Positions 53,948-62,113 of a DNA stretch of 64,000 nucleotides are shown one piece after another. The notes beneath the pieces are model-generated. The model made no database searches. It was not told the origin of the DNA and was given only the letters and a program-made list of their open reading frames with translations. Made by a program: the position numbers and the translations under genes. The DNA is from Phyllobacterium trifolii (GTDB lineage Bacteria > Pseudomonadota > Alphaproteobacteria > Rhizobiales > Rhizobiaceae), in the NCBI RefSeq assembly GCF_014192095.1, contig NZ_JACHXN010000022.1, forward strand, positions 1-64,000, written 5' to 3'. Each line of letters begins with the position of its first letter. Positions within the stretch are counted from its first letter, which is position 1.

Positions 53948-55264
53948 ATGATCCCGCGCTATTCGCGTCCCGAAATGGTCGCCATCTGGTCTCCGGAAAC
54001 GAAATTCCGCATCTGGTTCGAAATCGAGGCGCATGCCTGCGACGCGCTGGCGGAGCTTGGCGTCATCCCGAAGGAAGCGGCCAAAACCATCTGGGAAAAG
54101 GGCGGTGCAGCCACTTTCGACATCGAGCGCATCGACGAGATCGAGCGCGAGACCAAGCACGATGTCATTGCTTTCCTTACACATTTAGCCGAAATCGTTG
54201 GCCCTGACGCACGTTTCGTACATCAGGGCATGACCTCGTCGGACGTGCTCGACACCTGTTTCAATGTGCAGTTGATGCGCGCCAGCGATATCCTTCTGAG
54301 CGATCTGGACAGACTTTTGGCGGCGCTGAAAAAGCGGGCTTTCGAACATAAGGATACGGTCACCATCGGCCGCAGCCATGGCATCCACGCCGAACCGACT
54401 ACCTTCGGCGTCAAGCTGGCGCAGGCCTATGCCGAGTTCGAACGCTGCCGTCATCGGCTCGTCGCCGCACGCGCGGAGATTGCAACCTGTGCTATCTCCG
54501 GCGCTGTCGGCACCTTCGCCAATATTGATCCGCGCGTGGAAGAACATGTCGCCAAGGCATTGGGAATGCAGGCAGAACAGGTTTCGACGCAGGTGATCCC
54601 GCGTGATCGTCATGCCATGTACTTTGCAACCCTTGGTGTTATCGCATCGTCGGTCGAGCGCCTCTCCGTCGAGATCCGCCATCTGCAGCGCACCGAGGTT
54701 CTGGAGGCGGAAGAGTATTTTTCGCCCGGCCAAAAGGGCTCATCGGCCATGCCGCACAAGCGCAACCCGGTGCTGACCGAAAACATGACCGGGCTCGCCC
54801 GCATGGTCCGCGCTTTTGCGCTGCCAGCGATGGAAAATGTCGCCCTGTGGCACGAACGCGATATTTCGCACTCTTCGGTCGAGCGCATGATCGGCCCTGA
54901 CGCGACGATTACCCTGGATTTTGCACTGGCGCGTATGGTCGGCGTCATCGAAAAGCTGTTGGTCTATCCGGATAACATGTTGAAAAACATGAACAAGTTC
55001 CGCGGATTGATCCACTCGCAGCGGGTGCTTCTGGCACTGACGCAGGCTGGCGTTTCCCGCGAGGATTCCTACCGTCTGGTGCAGCGCAACGCCATGAAAG
55101 TGTGGGAGCACGGGGCCGATTTCCTCGAAGAGCTGCTCGCCGACGCCGATGTTCGCGCTGCCCTGCCCGAAGCGACGATCCGGGAGAAGTTCGACCTTGG
55201 CTATCACACCAAACACGTCGATACGATCTTCAAGCGCGTGTTTGGCTCAACTGGCAGCAACTAA
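53948..55264 (+). CDS. purB: Adenylosuccinate lyase
   Basis: A 438-residue fumarase/aspartase-superfamily enzyme. It cleaves adenylosuccinate to AMP plus fumarate and SAICAR to AICAR plus fumarate in purine synthesis. MIPRYSRPEMVAIWSPETKF is the typical start; HDVIAFLTHLAE, HQGMTSSDVLDT, RSHGIHAEPTTFG and the catalytic-loop signature GSSAMPHKRNPVLTE are present. AGGA lies upstream of ATG 53948; 54 more open codons upstream overlap the DUF2259 gene and are excluded. Confidence 0.97.
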   Translation: MIPRYSRPEMVAIWSPETKFRIWFEIEAHACDALAELGVIPKEAAKTIWEKGGAATFDIERIDEIERETKHDVIAFLTHLAEIVGPDARFVHQGMTSSDVLDTCFNVQLMRASDILLSDLDRLLAALKKRAFEHKDTVTIGRSHGIHAEPTTFGVKLAQAYAEFERCRHRLVAARAEIATCAISGAVGTFANIDPRVEEHVAKALGMQAEQVSTQVIPRDRHAMYFATLGVIASSVERLSVEIRHLQRTEVLEAEEYFSPGQKGSSAMPHKRNPVLTENMTGLARMVRAFALPAMENVALWHERDISHSSVERMIGPDATITLDFALARMVGVIEKLLVYPDNMLKNMNKFRGLIHSQRVLLALTQAGVSREDSYRLVQRNAMKVWEHGADFLEELLADADVRAALPEATIREKFDLGYHTKHVDTIFKRVFGSTGSN

Positions 55265-55530
55265 ATTAAAGCCCCAGGTTGATAAAAGCATTCCGGATTC
55301 GAGGATTCTTGCATAGGAATTGAACATTCCTGAATGTGAATCGGACGAAGTTGCGCAATTCACCCGCCCAAATAGCGGTTGCATCGGGTGAAACAGCTGA
55401 AAACCGCCAGTAGGAACGGGATGGTTCGGGAAATTAATTGAACGAGCGTTCGATTAATTTTTCCGGGATTTTGCGTGCTGACGTTGTGATTGGTTGAAAC
55501 GCCGTAACGGCGGGTACGGAAGGGTTTTGG

Positions 55531-55652
55531 TGCGTGGTTCGACAAGCTCACCATGAGGAGGGTGAGTTGATTGCAGGGAGCCGATTTCTGCAACTTTGGC
55601 GATTATCATTACAGCCACAACCTCCCTCATGGCGAGCTTGTCGAACCACGCA
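55531..55652. repeat. Inverted pair of a 28-bp interspersed repeat (copy pair 1)
   Basis: The unit TGCGTGGTTCGACAAGCTCA plus CCATGAGG occurs at 55531-55558 and, inverted with one mismatch, at 55625-55652. The first copy is followed by a further repeat-like stretch containing ATTGCAGGGAGC, which is also found inside the pair at 63578-63697. Arms separated by 66 bp could form a long hairpin. It lies between purB and the convergent VOC gene; the rest of 55265-55687 holds no gene. Confidence 0.8.
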
Positions 55653-55687
55653 CAGTGGCACACCAACCCAGAGTGCGTAAGCTCCCA

Positions 55688-56578
55688 CTAACCCTTTTCC
55701 GGCACAATCCTGATGACATTGCCCCAGGGGTCAACGATCTCGCGTTCCTCTTTGGCATCGGCGGAGCTGAACTCGGCCCAGGCCAATCCGGAGCGGTCAT
55801 TGTCGCGGCGCCCTGCCCCGCGGCTTTGCCAGGAGTTGGCGGCGACGTGGTGATGGTAACCGCCGGTTGACATAAACACCGCGCTTCCGCCAAACCCGGC
55901 AACCGTCTGCAACCCGAGCTCATTCTGCCACCAGCTTTCGGCCTCTTTGGCGTTGCCGACGCGCAGGTGCAGATGGCCAACCATCGTCCCGTCCGGCGCC
56001 ATGTCGAAAGGTACCTCGTTGCCCGGTTCGCCCAGCAGATTGCCGACATCCAGCGCCTCGGTACCCATCTGCACGGATGAGCCGTTCCACTTCCAGCTTT
56101 CATGCGGACGGTCGGCATAAATTTCAACGCCGTTGCCTTCCGGATCGGTCAGATAGATCGCCTCGCTGACCAGATGGTCGGAAGCGCCGACGATCGGCGT
56201 GCGCTTGTCAATTGCCCGCCGGGCCCAGCGGGCGAGATCGGCACGCGCCGGCAAGAGAAAAGCGGTGTGATAAAGGCCAGCGCTTTGCGGATCATCCGCG
56301 CGAACAGCAGAGGCCTGCTCTATCTCGAGCAGCGGCGTTTCGCCTGCACCCAGAATGACCGACTGGCCCTTGCGCGAAATCTCGCGCAGGCCGACAACGT
56401 CCTCATAATATTTCGCCAGCGCATCGGCATCCCTGGCTTTGATGCCAACCTTTGACACATGGGTCGGCGCCGTTGCTGCAAAGGAAATCTTGTCCATTTT
56501 TGTCTCCGCGCGGGTACTTCCCGTCGATACAGCAAGGGCGGCAGCGCCAACAACTACATTCCGGCGCGTGAGCTTCAT
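55688..56578 (-). CDS. Exported VOC-superfamily (glyoxalase/dioxygenase-like) protein
   Basis: A 296-residue protein with a twin-arginine signal (MKLTRRNVVVGAAALAVSTG) and two VOC modules (about 40-160 and 175-290). Metal-ligand positions look like those of catechol 2,3-dioxygenase-type proteins: HVSKVGIKARD, GLYHTAFLLPARADL, DPEGNGVEIYADRP, VGHLHLRVGN and VDPWGNVIRI. The start at 56578 has GAGGGG 6 nt upstream. Tat export would fit a metal loaded in the cytoplasm. Its substrate is unknown. It lies between two repeat pairs. Confidence 0.8.
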   Translation of the reverse strand: MKLTRRNVVVGAAALAVSTGSTRAETKMDKISFAATAPTHVSKVGIKARDADALAKYYEDVVGLREISRKGQSVILGAGETPLLEIEQASAVRADDPQSAGLYHTAFLLPARADLARWARRAIDKRTPIVGASDHLVSEAIYLTDPEGNGVEIYADRPHESWKWNGSSVQMGTEALDVGNLLGEPGNEVPFDMAPDGTMVGHLHLRVGNAKEAESWWQNELGLQTVAGFGGSAVFMSTGGYHHHVAANSWQSRGAGRRDNDRSGLAWAEFSSADAKEEREIVDPWGNVIRIVPEKG

Positions 56579-56715
56579 ACTCATCCCCTCGCAACACATC
56601 AGTTTCGTTATCGGTAAGGTCGGATTTATCGAGGCCCGAAACAAGCCCGGCACGAGCGAACAGCTTGTTCACAAATACTGAACCAAGTGATGGCCATTGT
56701 TTACAGCACAACGTC

Positions 56716-56780
56716 CCCCATGGTGAGCTTGTCGAACCACGCAAAACGCCGGTGCGTGGTTCGACAAGCTCACCATGAGG
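56716..56780. repeat. Tight inverted pair of the 28-bp repeat (copy pair 2)
   Basis: An inverted copy (56716-56743) and a direct copy (56753-56780) of the same unit are separated by only 9 nt, giving a near-perfect 28-bp stem. It lies 136 bp upstream of the VOC gene and 23 bp from the 3' end of the epimerase gene, so a transcript from either side would carry a very stable hairpin. Confidence 0.85.
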
Positions 56781-56803
56781 GAGGTAGGGGCGGTAGGGAG
56801 CCA

Positions 56804-57787
56804 TCACTCTACCGGGTAAGGCCCCTCGGTGAAGCTCCGGGCATGATAGCCTTTTGTGCCGATCAGGCGGGCCAATGGGCTGCGTGTGTCCTCGCCGCGA
56901 GCCAGCCGCCCGATCAGATACCTGAAATCATATTCCGGCTGCCAGCCGAGTTCTGTCCGCGCGCGCTCATTGACGTAGACGCGATCAATGCTCGGCAGCA
57001 TTTTCCAGCCGCGGCGCGCAAACTCTGCCGCGTATTCGGGCACACGGCGCTGCACGGCACGCGGGGCATCGGTGCGCAGATCGGCCAGATCGTCTGGCGT
57101 AAACGGCGTCGTCGCACTGATGATATAACGGCGAAAGCCGAGTGCCGGCGCTTTTTCGGCAGCCAGAAGATGCGCGCTGACGATGTCCTCGATATCCACC
57201 CGGCGATAAAGAAACTCATTCAGCTTGATGTTTTCATCGGCAAAGCCGCTTCGCACGTCCTTGTCGTCGTCCTCTTCCGGGAAAAACCGTGACGTGCGCA
57301 ACACCATCGTCGCCAACCGCTGGTTGCGATGAAACAGCTGGCAAAGGTCTTCAGCCGCCGCTTTGGTCACCCCATAGATGTTCTTCGGGACAGGTCGCAC
57401 ATTCTCGGTGATCCAGGCGGCAGGCGCAGCTTCGGGTGGCACCAGCGCATCGCCAAAGACACTCGTCGTACTGGTATAGATGAAGGATTTGACGCCCGCC
57501 GCCACCGCTTCTTCCAGAAGGTTCAAGGTGCCGGTGATATTGGTATCAACGAAATCCTGCCGCATGTGCGTGCCGACATGCGGCTTGTGCAGCGTGGCCG
57601 CATGGAAGACGGTCTCGATACCCGCCATGCAGCGTTTGACGAAAGGCCCGTCGGCTATAGAACCGACATGGGTGGTGAACGGTCCTGCCGCGAGATCGAG
57701 CCCCGCGACCTCGCGACCTCTGGCCTGCAATGTGCGCACCAGCGCCTCGCCCAGATGGCCGGAGCTGCCTGTCACCAATATCGTCAT
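56804..57787 (-). CDS. NAD-dependent epimerase/dehydratase-like protein
   Basis: A 327-residue short-chain (extended SDR) enzyme. The NAD-binding motif TGSSGHLG is at residues 7-14 (MTILVTGSSGHLGEALVRTL), followed by a YxxxK motif in NIYGVTKAAAEDL (about residue 138) and a C-terminal substrate domain. Family members oxidise, epimerise or reduce nucleotide sugars or similar alcohols. Neighbours (VOC, hypothetical) do not suggest the substrate. The start is ATG 57787. Confidence 0.85.
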   Translation of the reverse strand: MTILVTGSSGHLGEALVRTLQARGREVAGLDLAAGPFTTHVGSIADGPFVKRCMAGIETVFHAATLHKPHVGTHMRQDFVDTNITGTLNLLEEAVAAGVKSFIYTSTTSVFGDALVPPEAAPAAWITENVRPVPKNIYGVTKAAAEDLCQLFHRNQRLATMVLRTSRFFPEEDDDKDVRSGFADENIKLNEFLYRRVDIEDIVSAHLLAAEKAPALGFRRYIISATTPFTPDDLADLRTDAPRAVQRRVPEYAAEFARRGWKMLPSIDRVYVNERARTELGWQPEYDFRYLIGRLARGEDTRSPLARLIGTKGYHARSFTEGPYPVE

Positions 57788-57994
57788 GATAACGTCATTC
57801 CTCCCAGAACTGGAATCGGATGAAGGTTAGCATTGGGGACGATCGGGAGTGAAGGGTGGATGTCGAGGCCTTGTAGCCGTCCAGACTTCGCGGCGGAGCG
57901 GCCTTACTATCGCCAGACAGCGGGTATTGCATCATGGCATCTTTGAGTTTACGGCCTAAAATGAGTGCCAGTCTCACGCGGCGAGGGTAATATT

Positions 57995-58345
57995 ATGAAC
58001 GACTTTTATGTCGGACAGAAAGTCGTTTGTATCGACGACAAATTCAAGAATGTCAGCATCGATCAAATCATCCGAAAAGGCCAGATCTACACCATCCGCT
58101 GGATTGGCATGTACCAGCACTACGTCGATGGCGAATTCGTCGGCATCAAGGTCGAGGAGATCCACCGTGGCAATGATGATGGCCCCGAGGGTTACGGTGC
58201 GGCCGACATGCCTTATCGCGCGTCCCGCTTTCGTCCATTGGTGAAAGACAAGATTGGCCAATTGCGAAAGCTGTTGACCCCCAAGCCGGACGAACCGGAT
58301 GAACCGGCGAAGAAAACCCCGGTGAAAAAGAAGGAGAAGGTCTGA
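57995..58345 (+). CDS. Hypothetical protein with an SH3-like N-terminal region
   Basis: A 116-residue protein not assigned to a named family. YVGQKVVCIDDKF, RKGQIYTIRWIGMYQHYVDGEF and VGIKVEEIHRG suggest a small beta-barrel (SH3/KOW-like) domain of about 60 residues; the C-terminal 25 residues are Lys/Pro/Glu-rich (KPDEPDEPAKKTPVKKK). Similar short proteins are common in rhizobial chromosomes and prophages. The start at 57995 follows GAGGG; an in-frame ATG at 57965 is less likely. Confidence 0.6.
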   Translation: MNDFYVGQKVVCIDDKFKNVSIDQIIRKGQIYTIRWIGMYQHYVDGEFVGIKVEEIHRGNDDGPEGYGAADMPYRASRFRPLVKDKIGQLRKLLTPKPDEPDEPAKKTPVKKKEKV

Positions 58346-58578
58346 ATTCTGGGGCAGCCAACGCGTCGAGAATTGCGTCGGCGACGTTATGACGTTTCGC
58401 ATTAATTCGCTATTCCTGCCCGGTTGGCCCGTGGATATCAGACCAAAGTATAACTCAGGCAAACCAGCGCATGATGGAGCATCCATCTCTGTCTCGCTAC
58501 TGTGATCGTGGGTCGACATTGCTATTGCGTACTCACGACCGCTCCTTGTGAGCTTACATCTGACGAAGGATTGAAGCC

Positions 58579-58680
58579 GTGGATAAGATGGATACGCTTT
58601 GGTTAATGCTTTTTCTGATGGGCTCGGTGAGTATCGTCGCCCTTACATTCACGACCAGCGAAATATTTGCCCTGTATTGA
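58579..58680 (+). CDS. Small single-pass membrane protein (33 residues)
   Basis: A GTG-TGA frame preceded by AAGGA 8 nt upstream encodes MDKMDTLWLMLFLMGSVSIV followed by ALTFTTSEIFALY: a short charged start and one transmembrane helix. An internal ATG (58588) is an alternative start. The ribosome site makes it more credible than other mini-ORFs here. No homologue is recognised. The rest of 58346-58865 holds no gene. Confidence 0.45.
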   Translation: MDKMDTLWLMLFLMGSVSIVALTFTTSEIFALY

Positions 58681-58865
58681 GCTCGAACCTGCGGACTGCA
58701 ACACGAGGGCTACAACTTGGCCCTATAAATCGGCGAGCCGCCTGGACACGCATTCAGCAAGCCAGGCAACAGCCACTCCAGGAAATACAGTCATCAAGGT
58801 GCGATAGACCCAGCGTTCAACAGCTCAAGCGTTGCCGTTCGGCGATGACGGCACGACTGGACGGT

Positions 58866-59525
58866 TCACGTCAGGTTTCTGCGCCGTGCCAACTCTGCCT
58901 CGCTCGGATGTTCGGATGCGAACGAGCCGGTCACGACCTCGCCCGCGCGCACGTATTTGTTGATTGTGACGCCGGTGTCCGAGACCTTTGACGAAACAAG
59001 TTTCAGCGCCCCGGGAAAAGCGTTGCCGCTGAACAGCTTCTTGCCCTTCCCCAATATGAGCGGAAACATGAAAATGTTGATCTCGTCGATCAGGTCATTT
59101 TTGAACAGGGTTTGCAGGAAATCGGTGGAGCCCTGAGTCAACAGATCCGGCCCCTGCCCGCTTTTCAGCTTCGTGACTGCCGCGACCACGTCCGGGCCCA
59201 GGGTCTGGCTGTTCTGCCAGTCGAGCTTCAGGTCTGGATTGCGGGTCGCGACATATTTGTTGACGCGGTCGAATAACGGACCGATCGGATGGCCGGCGTC
59301 GACATACGGCCAATAGGCGGCAAAAATGTCGTAGGTTTTGCGGCCGAGCAGAAGATCGAAAGGCTTGGCAAACATCTCGCCCACCGCCTCTTCCCCTGCC
59401 TTGTCAAAATAAGGGGCAACCCAGCCGCCATATTTGAAGTCGCCTGTAGGGTCTTCGTCCGGCCCACCTGGTGCCTGCATGATGCCGTCGAGGCTTACAA
59501 AAGCACCAGTAATGATCTTTCTCAT
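58866..59525 (-). CDS. Dihydrofolate reductase-like (RibD C-terminal) protein
   Basis: A 219-residue member of the RibD_C/DHFR-like family: MRKIITGAFVSLDGIMQAPGG, LLLGRKTYDIFAAYWP, QGSTDFLQTLFKNDLIDEI and FPLILGKGKKLF. Such small NADPH-dependent reductases are widespread and have no single function; it is not the folate-pathway FolA by sequence. It starts at ATG 59525 with GGAG within 10 nt upstream. Confidence 0.85.
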   Translation of the reverse strand: MRKIITGAFVSLDGIMQAPGGPDEDPTGDFKYGGWVAPYFDKAGEEAVGEMFAKPFDLLLGRKTYDIFAAYWPYVDAGHPIGPLFDRVNKYVATRNPDLKLDWQNSQTLGPDVVAAVTKLKSGQGPDLLTQGSTDFLQTLFKNDLIDEINIFMFPLILGKGKKLFSGNAFPGALKLVSSKVSDTGVTINKYVRAGEVVTGSFASEHPSEAELARRRNLT

Positions 59526-59698
59526 GTGTAGTCTCCTTCAACGCAGCCGTTATGCATTAAAGACGTTCGCCAGTGGCATTTGCCGACAGCGCCGAGAAAA
59601 ATTGTGCGTTCGTGCACCGCCACGCAGGACCGCAAGGTCTGTAACGCGTTCGGAAGCGGCATATTGCGCACCACCGCCATTTTTCCTAAATACGGCGC

Positions 59699-60247
59699 AT
59701 GAAAGTCAAAGATACCGATATTATCATCGTTCCCGGCTATACCAATTCCGGCCCCGATCACTGGCAGACGCGCTGGGAGACAAAGCTTTCCACCGCGCGC
59801 CGCGTCGAGCAGGCGGAGTGGACGAAACCTGTGCGCGAGGACTGGGTGGCTGAGGTGGTCAAGGCGATCGACGCCGCGACGCGCCCGGTAGTCGTGGTCG
59901 CGCATTCGCTTGGCGTGCCGACCTTCATCCATGCTATTCCTGAGATCGGCGACAAGGTCAAAGGCGCGTTTCTGGTAACGCCGCCGGATGTTTCCAACCC
60001 GAAAATCCGGCCGAAACATCTGATGACCTTCGGCCCCTATCCGCTGGAGCCGTTCACATTTCCATCCATCGTCGTCGCCAGCCGCAATGATCATTATTGC
60101 TCCTACGAGGTTGCAGACGAACTCGCCGCATCATGGGGTTCGATGATCATCGATGCCGGTGACAGCGGCCATCTCAATTCGGAATCCGGCCACGGCCCCT
60201 GGCCGGAGGGTTCGATGGTTTTTGCAAAGTTTCTCTCGCAACTTTGA
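59699..60247 (+). CDS. RBBP9/YdeN-family alpha/beta hydrolase
   Basis: A 182-residue serine hydrolase of the Ser_hydrolase (DUF442/RBBP9/YdeN) family: IIIVPGYTNSGPDHWQTRWE, nucleophile VVVAHSLGVPTF (Ser near residue 70), acid in VVASRNDHYCSY and His in DAGDSGHLNSESGHGPWPEG. It is a small cytosolic esterase-like enzyme of unknown substrate. No strong ribosome site was seen before ATG 59699. Confidence 0.86.
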   Translation: MKVKDTDIIIVPGYTNSGPDHWQTRWETKLSTARRVEQAEWTKPVREDWVAEVVKAIDAATRPVVVVAHSLGVPTFIHAIPEIGDKVKGAFLVTPPDVSNPKIRPKHLMTFGPYPLEPFTFPSIVVASRNDHYCSYEVADELAASWGSMIIDAGDSGHLNSESGHGPWPEGSMVFAKFLSQL

Positions 60248-60371
60248 TACGTTGGCTTAGCTGACGGACCCGAAAAGCGATGTCTTCCTTGATCTCTGCG
60301 GGCATTGCTATAGGCTCGACCGAAGCAGTGTCTGCGGACAGCAAAAACTGCGCTTAATGGAGGAACCACCA

Positions 60372-61031
60372 ATGAAACTCTACTCGCGGCCGCTATCCCC
60401 CTATTCCTCCATCATCCGCTGCATCGCCTATTACAAACAAGCTCCCATCAAGATTGTCGCGCCGCCTTCGGGATTTCCGATCCCGGAAGACTTCCGCGCA
60501 ATTTCACCGTTCAACCGCATACCGGTGCTGATCACCGGCTCAGGCCTCACCATCGTCGAAGCCTCCGTGATCGCCGAATATCTGGAAGAGCATTTCCCTG
60601 AACCATCGCTGCTACCGGCCGATTCCCGCGACCGCGCCATCGTGCGCATGACCGCCCGCACGGCCGAACTAGAAGTGCTGGCGCCTGTTATGGAACTTTT
60701 CGAGCTGTTCTTCAGGAAGTCGAAGGATGATGCACGCATCAGCAAGCTGTTCAAGCAGATGGAAATCGGCCTGACAGAGATCGAAAAGCGCATTGGCAAC
60801 GGGCCTTTCGCGCTGGGCGATCAGATGACGCTGGCCGACGCCTGGCTGACACCGACGCGTTTCGTCTTCAACAATTTCCGTGTCATCTCCGGCCGCGAGG
60901 ACCTGCTCGATCTCTACCCGAAATTCGATGCCCTTCAGCAACTGATTATTCAGGATCCGGTGCTATCGCTCGTCTGGTATGAAATGACCGACGGGCTCAT
61001 AGTGTTCCAGGGTGAACTCGAGTCCGCTTAA
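60372..61031 (+). CDS. Glutathione S-transferase-family protein
   Basis: A 219-residue GST-like protein. The N-terminal thioredoxin-like domain has MKLYSRPLSPYSSIIRCIAYY, FNRIPVLITGSGLTIVEASVIAEYLEEHFP (the cis-Pro and SNAIL-like Glu-Ala-Ser), then an all-helical C-terminal domain with GNGPFALGDQMTLADAWLTP. The start at 60372 follows GGAGG; an upstream in-frame ATG has no ribosome site. It probably conjugates or reduces small electrophiles with glutathione. Confidence 0.88.
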   Translation: MKLYSRPLSPYSSIIRCIAYYKQAPIKIVAPPSGFPIPEDFRAISPFNRIPVLITGSGLTIVEASVIAEYLEEHFPEPSLLPADSRDRAIVRMTARTAELEVLAPVMELFELFFRKSKDDARISKLFKQMEIGLTEIEKRIGNGPFALGDQMTLADAWLTPTRFVFNNFRVISGREDLLDLYPKFDALQQLIIQDPVLSLVWYEMTDGLIVFQGELESA

Positions 61032-61052
61032 ATTCCAGACCGGAGAATACGC

Positions 61053-61469
61053 ATGAAGACGCCGACGATCGCAATCGCCGTAATAATTTCGCTTGGCGTC
61101 CTTGCCGGTTGTCAATCGAAAGGCAAGCCCGGACCCGGTTCTCTGGCCTTCGCATCGGAAAAAGCCGCGCTGCCCACGATGGAGCGCGTGGCGATCGCCG
61201 CCAATAATTGCTGGTTCAAATCGGGCGATTCAAGTTTCAAGCCGTACCGTCTTGCGCCGGAATTGAATTCCTATTCGGGACGCCCGCGCATCCTCGTCGT
61301 CCCGGCAAGCAATCCGGGTGGACGCCCGCTTCTCGTCGTGCATGCGGAAGGCAACCCGGCGAAGGTCGAAGCCTTCGGTCCGCTCATGAGCAATTCCGCC
61401 GGCAATCGTATCGCCGGAGACGTGCGGCGGTGGGCAGGCGGGCAGGCATCGTGCTCGGCCAGCGGATGA
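61053..61469 (+). CDS. Small lipoprotein
   Basis: A 138-residue lipoprotein: signal MKTPTIAIAVIISLGVLAGC with lipobox LAGC and the lipid-modified cysteine at residue 20. The mature domain contains NNCWFKSGDSSFKPYRLAPE and a C-terminal AGGQASCSASG, with two cysteines. A related exported family is common in rhizobia, but its function is unknown. It lies 21 bp after the GST gene and may be co-transcribed. Confidence 0.75.
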   Translation: MKTPTIAIAVIISLGVLAGCQSKGKPGPGSLAFASEKAALPTMERVAIAANNCWFKSGDSSFKPYRLAPELNSYSGRPRILVVPASNPGGRPLLVVHAEGNPAKVEAFGPLMSNSAGNRIAGDVRRWAGGQASCSASG

Positions 61470-61510
61470 AAATGACTGAGGCCGTGCGCAGTCGCGCCGG
61501 CCTCGTCACC

Positions 61511-61720
61511 TCAGGAATAATACCTTTCGAGATCCGCTTCCACGTGATCGCGTGTCAAGCCGAGGTCTTTCAACCCGTCATCACCGAGCGATCCAAGCTC
61601 CAGTCTCGTCCGGCGCTTCACGGCTGCATTTTCCAGCCAACGCACCGCGCGAGTAAGCAAGTCGTATTGAAATGCTGGTACCAGGCCGAACCTGCCAGGA
61701 TCTATGTAGATAGGACCCAT
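61511..61720 (-). CDS. DUF1127 protein
   Basis: A 69-residue protein ending in a DUF1127 domain: RAVRWLENAAVKRRTRLELGSLGDDGLKDLGLTRDHVEADLERYY. ATG 61720 has an excellent ribosome site (AAGGAGG, 5 nt spacing), which rejects the longer frame to 61849. DUF1127 proteins are short basic regulators; characterised alphaproteobacterial members affect RNA turnover and stress or phosphate metabolism. Confidence 0.85.
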   Translation of the reverse strand: MGPIYIDPGRFGLVPAFQYDLLTRAVRWLENAAVKRRTRLELGSLGDDGLKDLGLTRDHVEADLERYYS

Positions 61721-61787
61721 ATTCGCCTCCTTGTGACGAGCGATCGCCTTTCGTATCGGTATTGGCGACCCCCATCGCAAGAGCGCC

Positions 61788-62021
61788 TCAATTCCAGAAG
61801 AACCGCTTGATCTCGCGACGCGCTTCCGCAGGTTCAATACCGACATCATTCAACAGATCATTGCTGAGCTCGCTGAGATGCATGCGCGTCCGGCGCTTCG
61901 TCATGGCGTTGCCAAACCAGCGGATCAGTGCGGATGCCGTGTGCAACAATCCGCTGTTCTGAGAACGTGCCGCGTGGCTTTCGGCGCCACCAGATCCTCT
62001 AATTGTATCTATTGTACTCAT
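61788..62021 (-). CDS. DUF1127 protein (second copy)
   Basis: A 77-residue DUF1127 protein with the core MTKRRTRMHLSELSNDLLNDVGIEPAEARREIKRFFW near residues 40-77. The start at 62021 (MSTIDT) has AAGGA 8 nt upstream; ATG 62027 is possible too. It precedes the other DUF1127 gene on the same strand and is divergent from the MocR regulator. Confidence 0.85.
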   Translation of the reverse strand: MSTIDTIRGSGGAESHAARSQNSGLLHTASALIRWFGNAMTKRRTRMHLSELSNDLLNDVGIEPAEARREIKRFFWN

Positions 62022-62076
62022 TGTCATTGTCCTTGGGAGGTCAAATTGACTCTTTTTCGTGCGATTGTTATATGAA

Positions 62077-62106
62077 TTGACTCAATTGGAATCGCAATAG
62101 TATAAT
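62077..62106 (+). promoter_or_regulatory. Sigma70-type promoter of the MocR gene
   Basis: TTGACT (62077-62082), 18-bp spacer, TATAAT (62101-62106). This predicts a transcript start at about 62113-62114, at or next to the A of the ATG at 62114, so the mRNA would have no 5' leader. AATTGACTCAATT around the -35 is a palindrome and could be an operator. Confidence 0.65.
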
Positions 62107-62113
62107 TGTTACC

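Noticed and set aside
55265-55687. CRISPR-like array from repeated TGCGTGGTTCG units
   Set aside because: Units are few, inverted rather than direct, and unevenly spaced, with no cas genes. They are an interspersed palindromic repeat.
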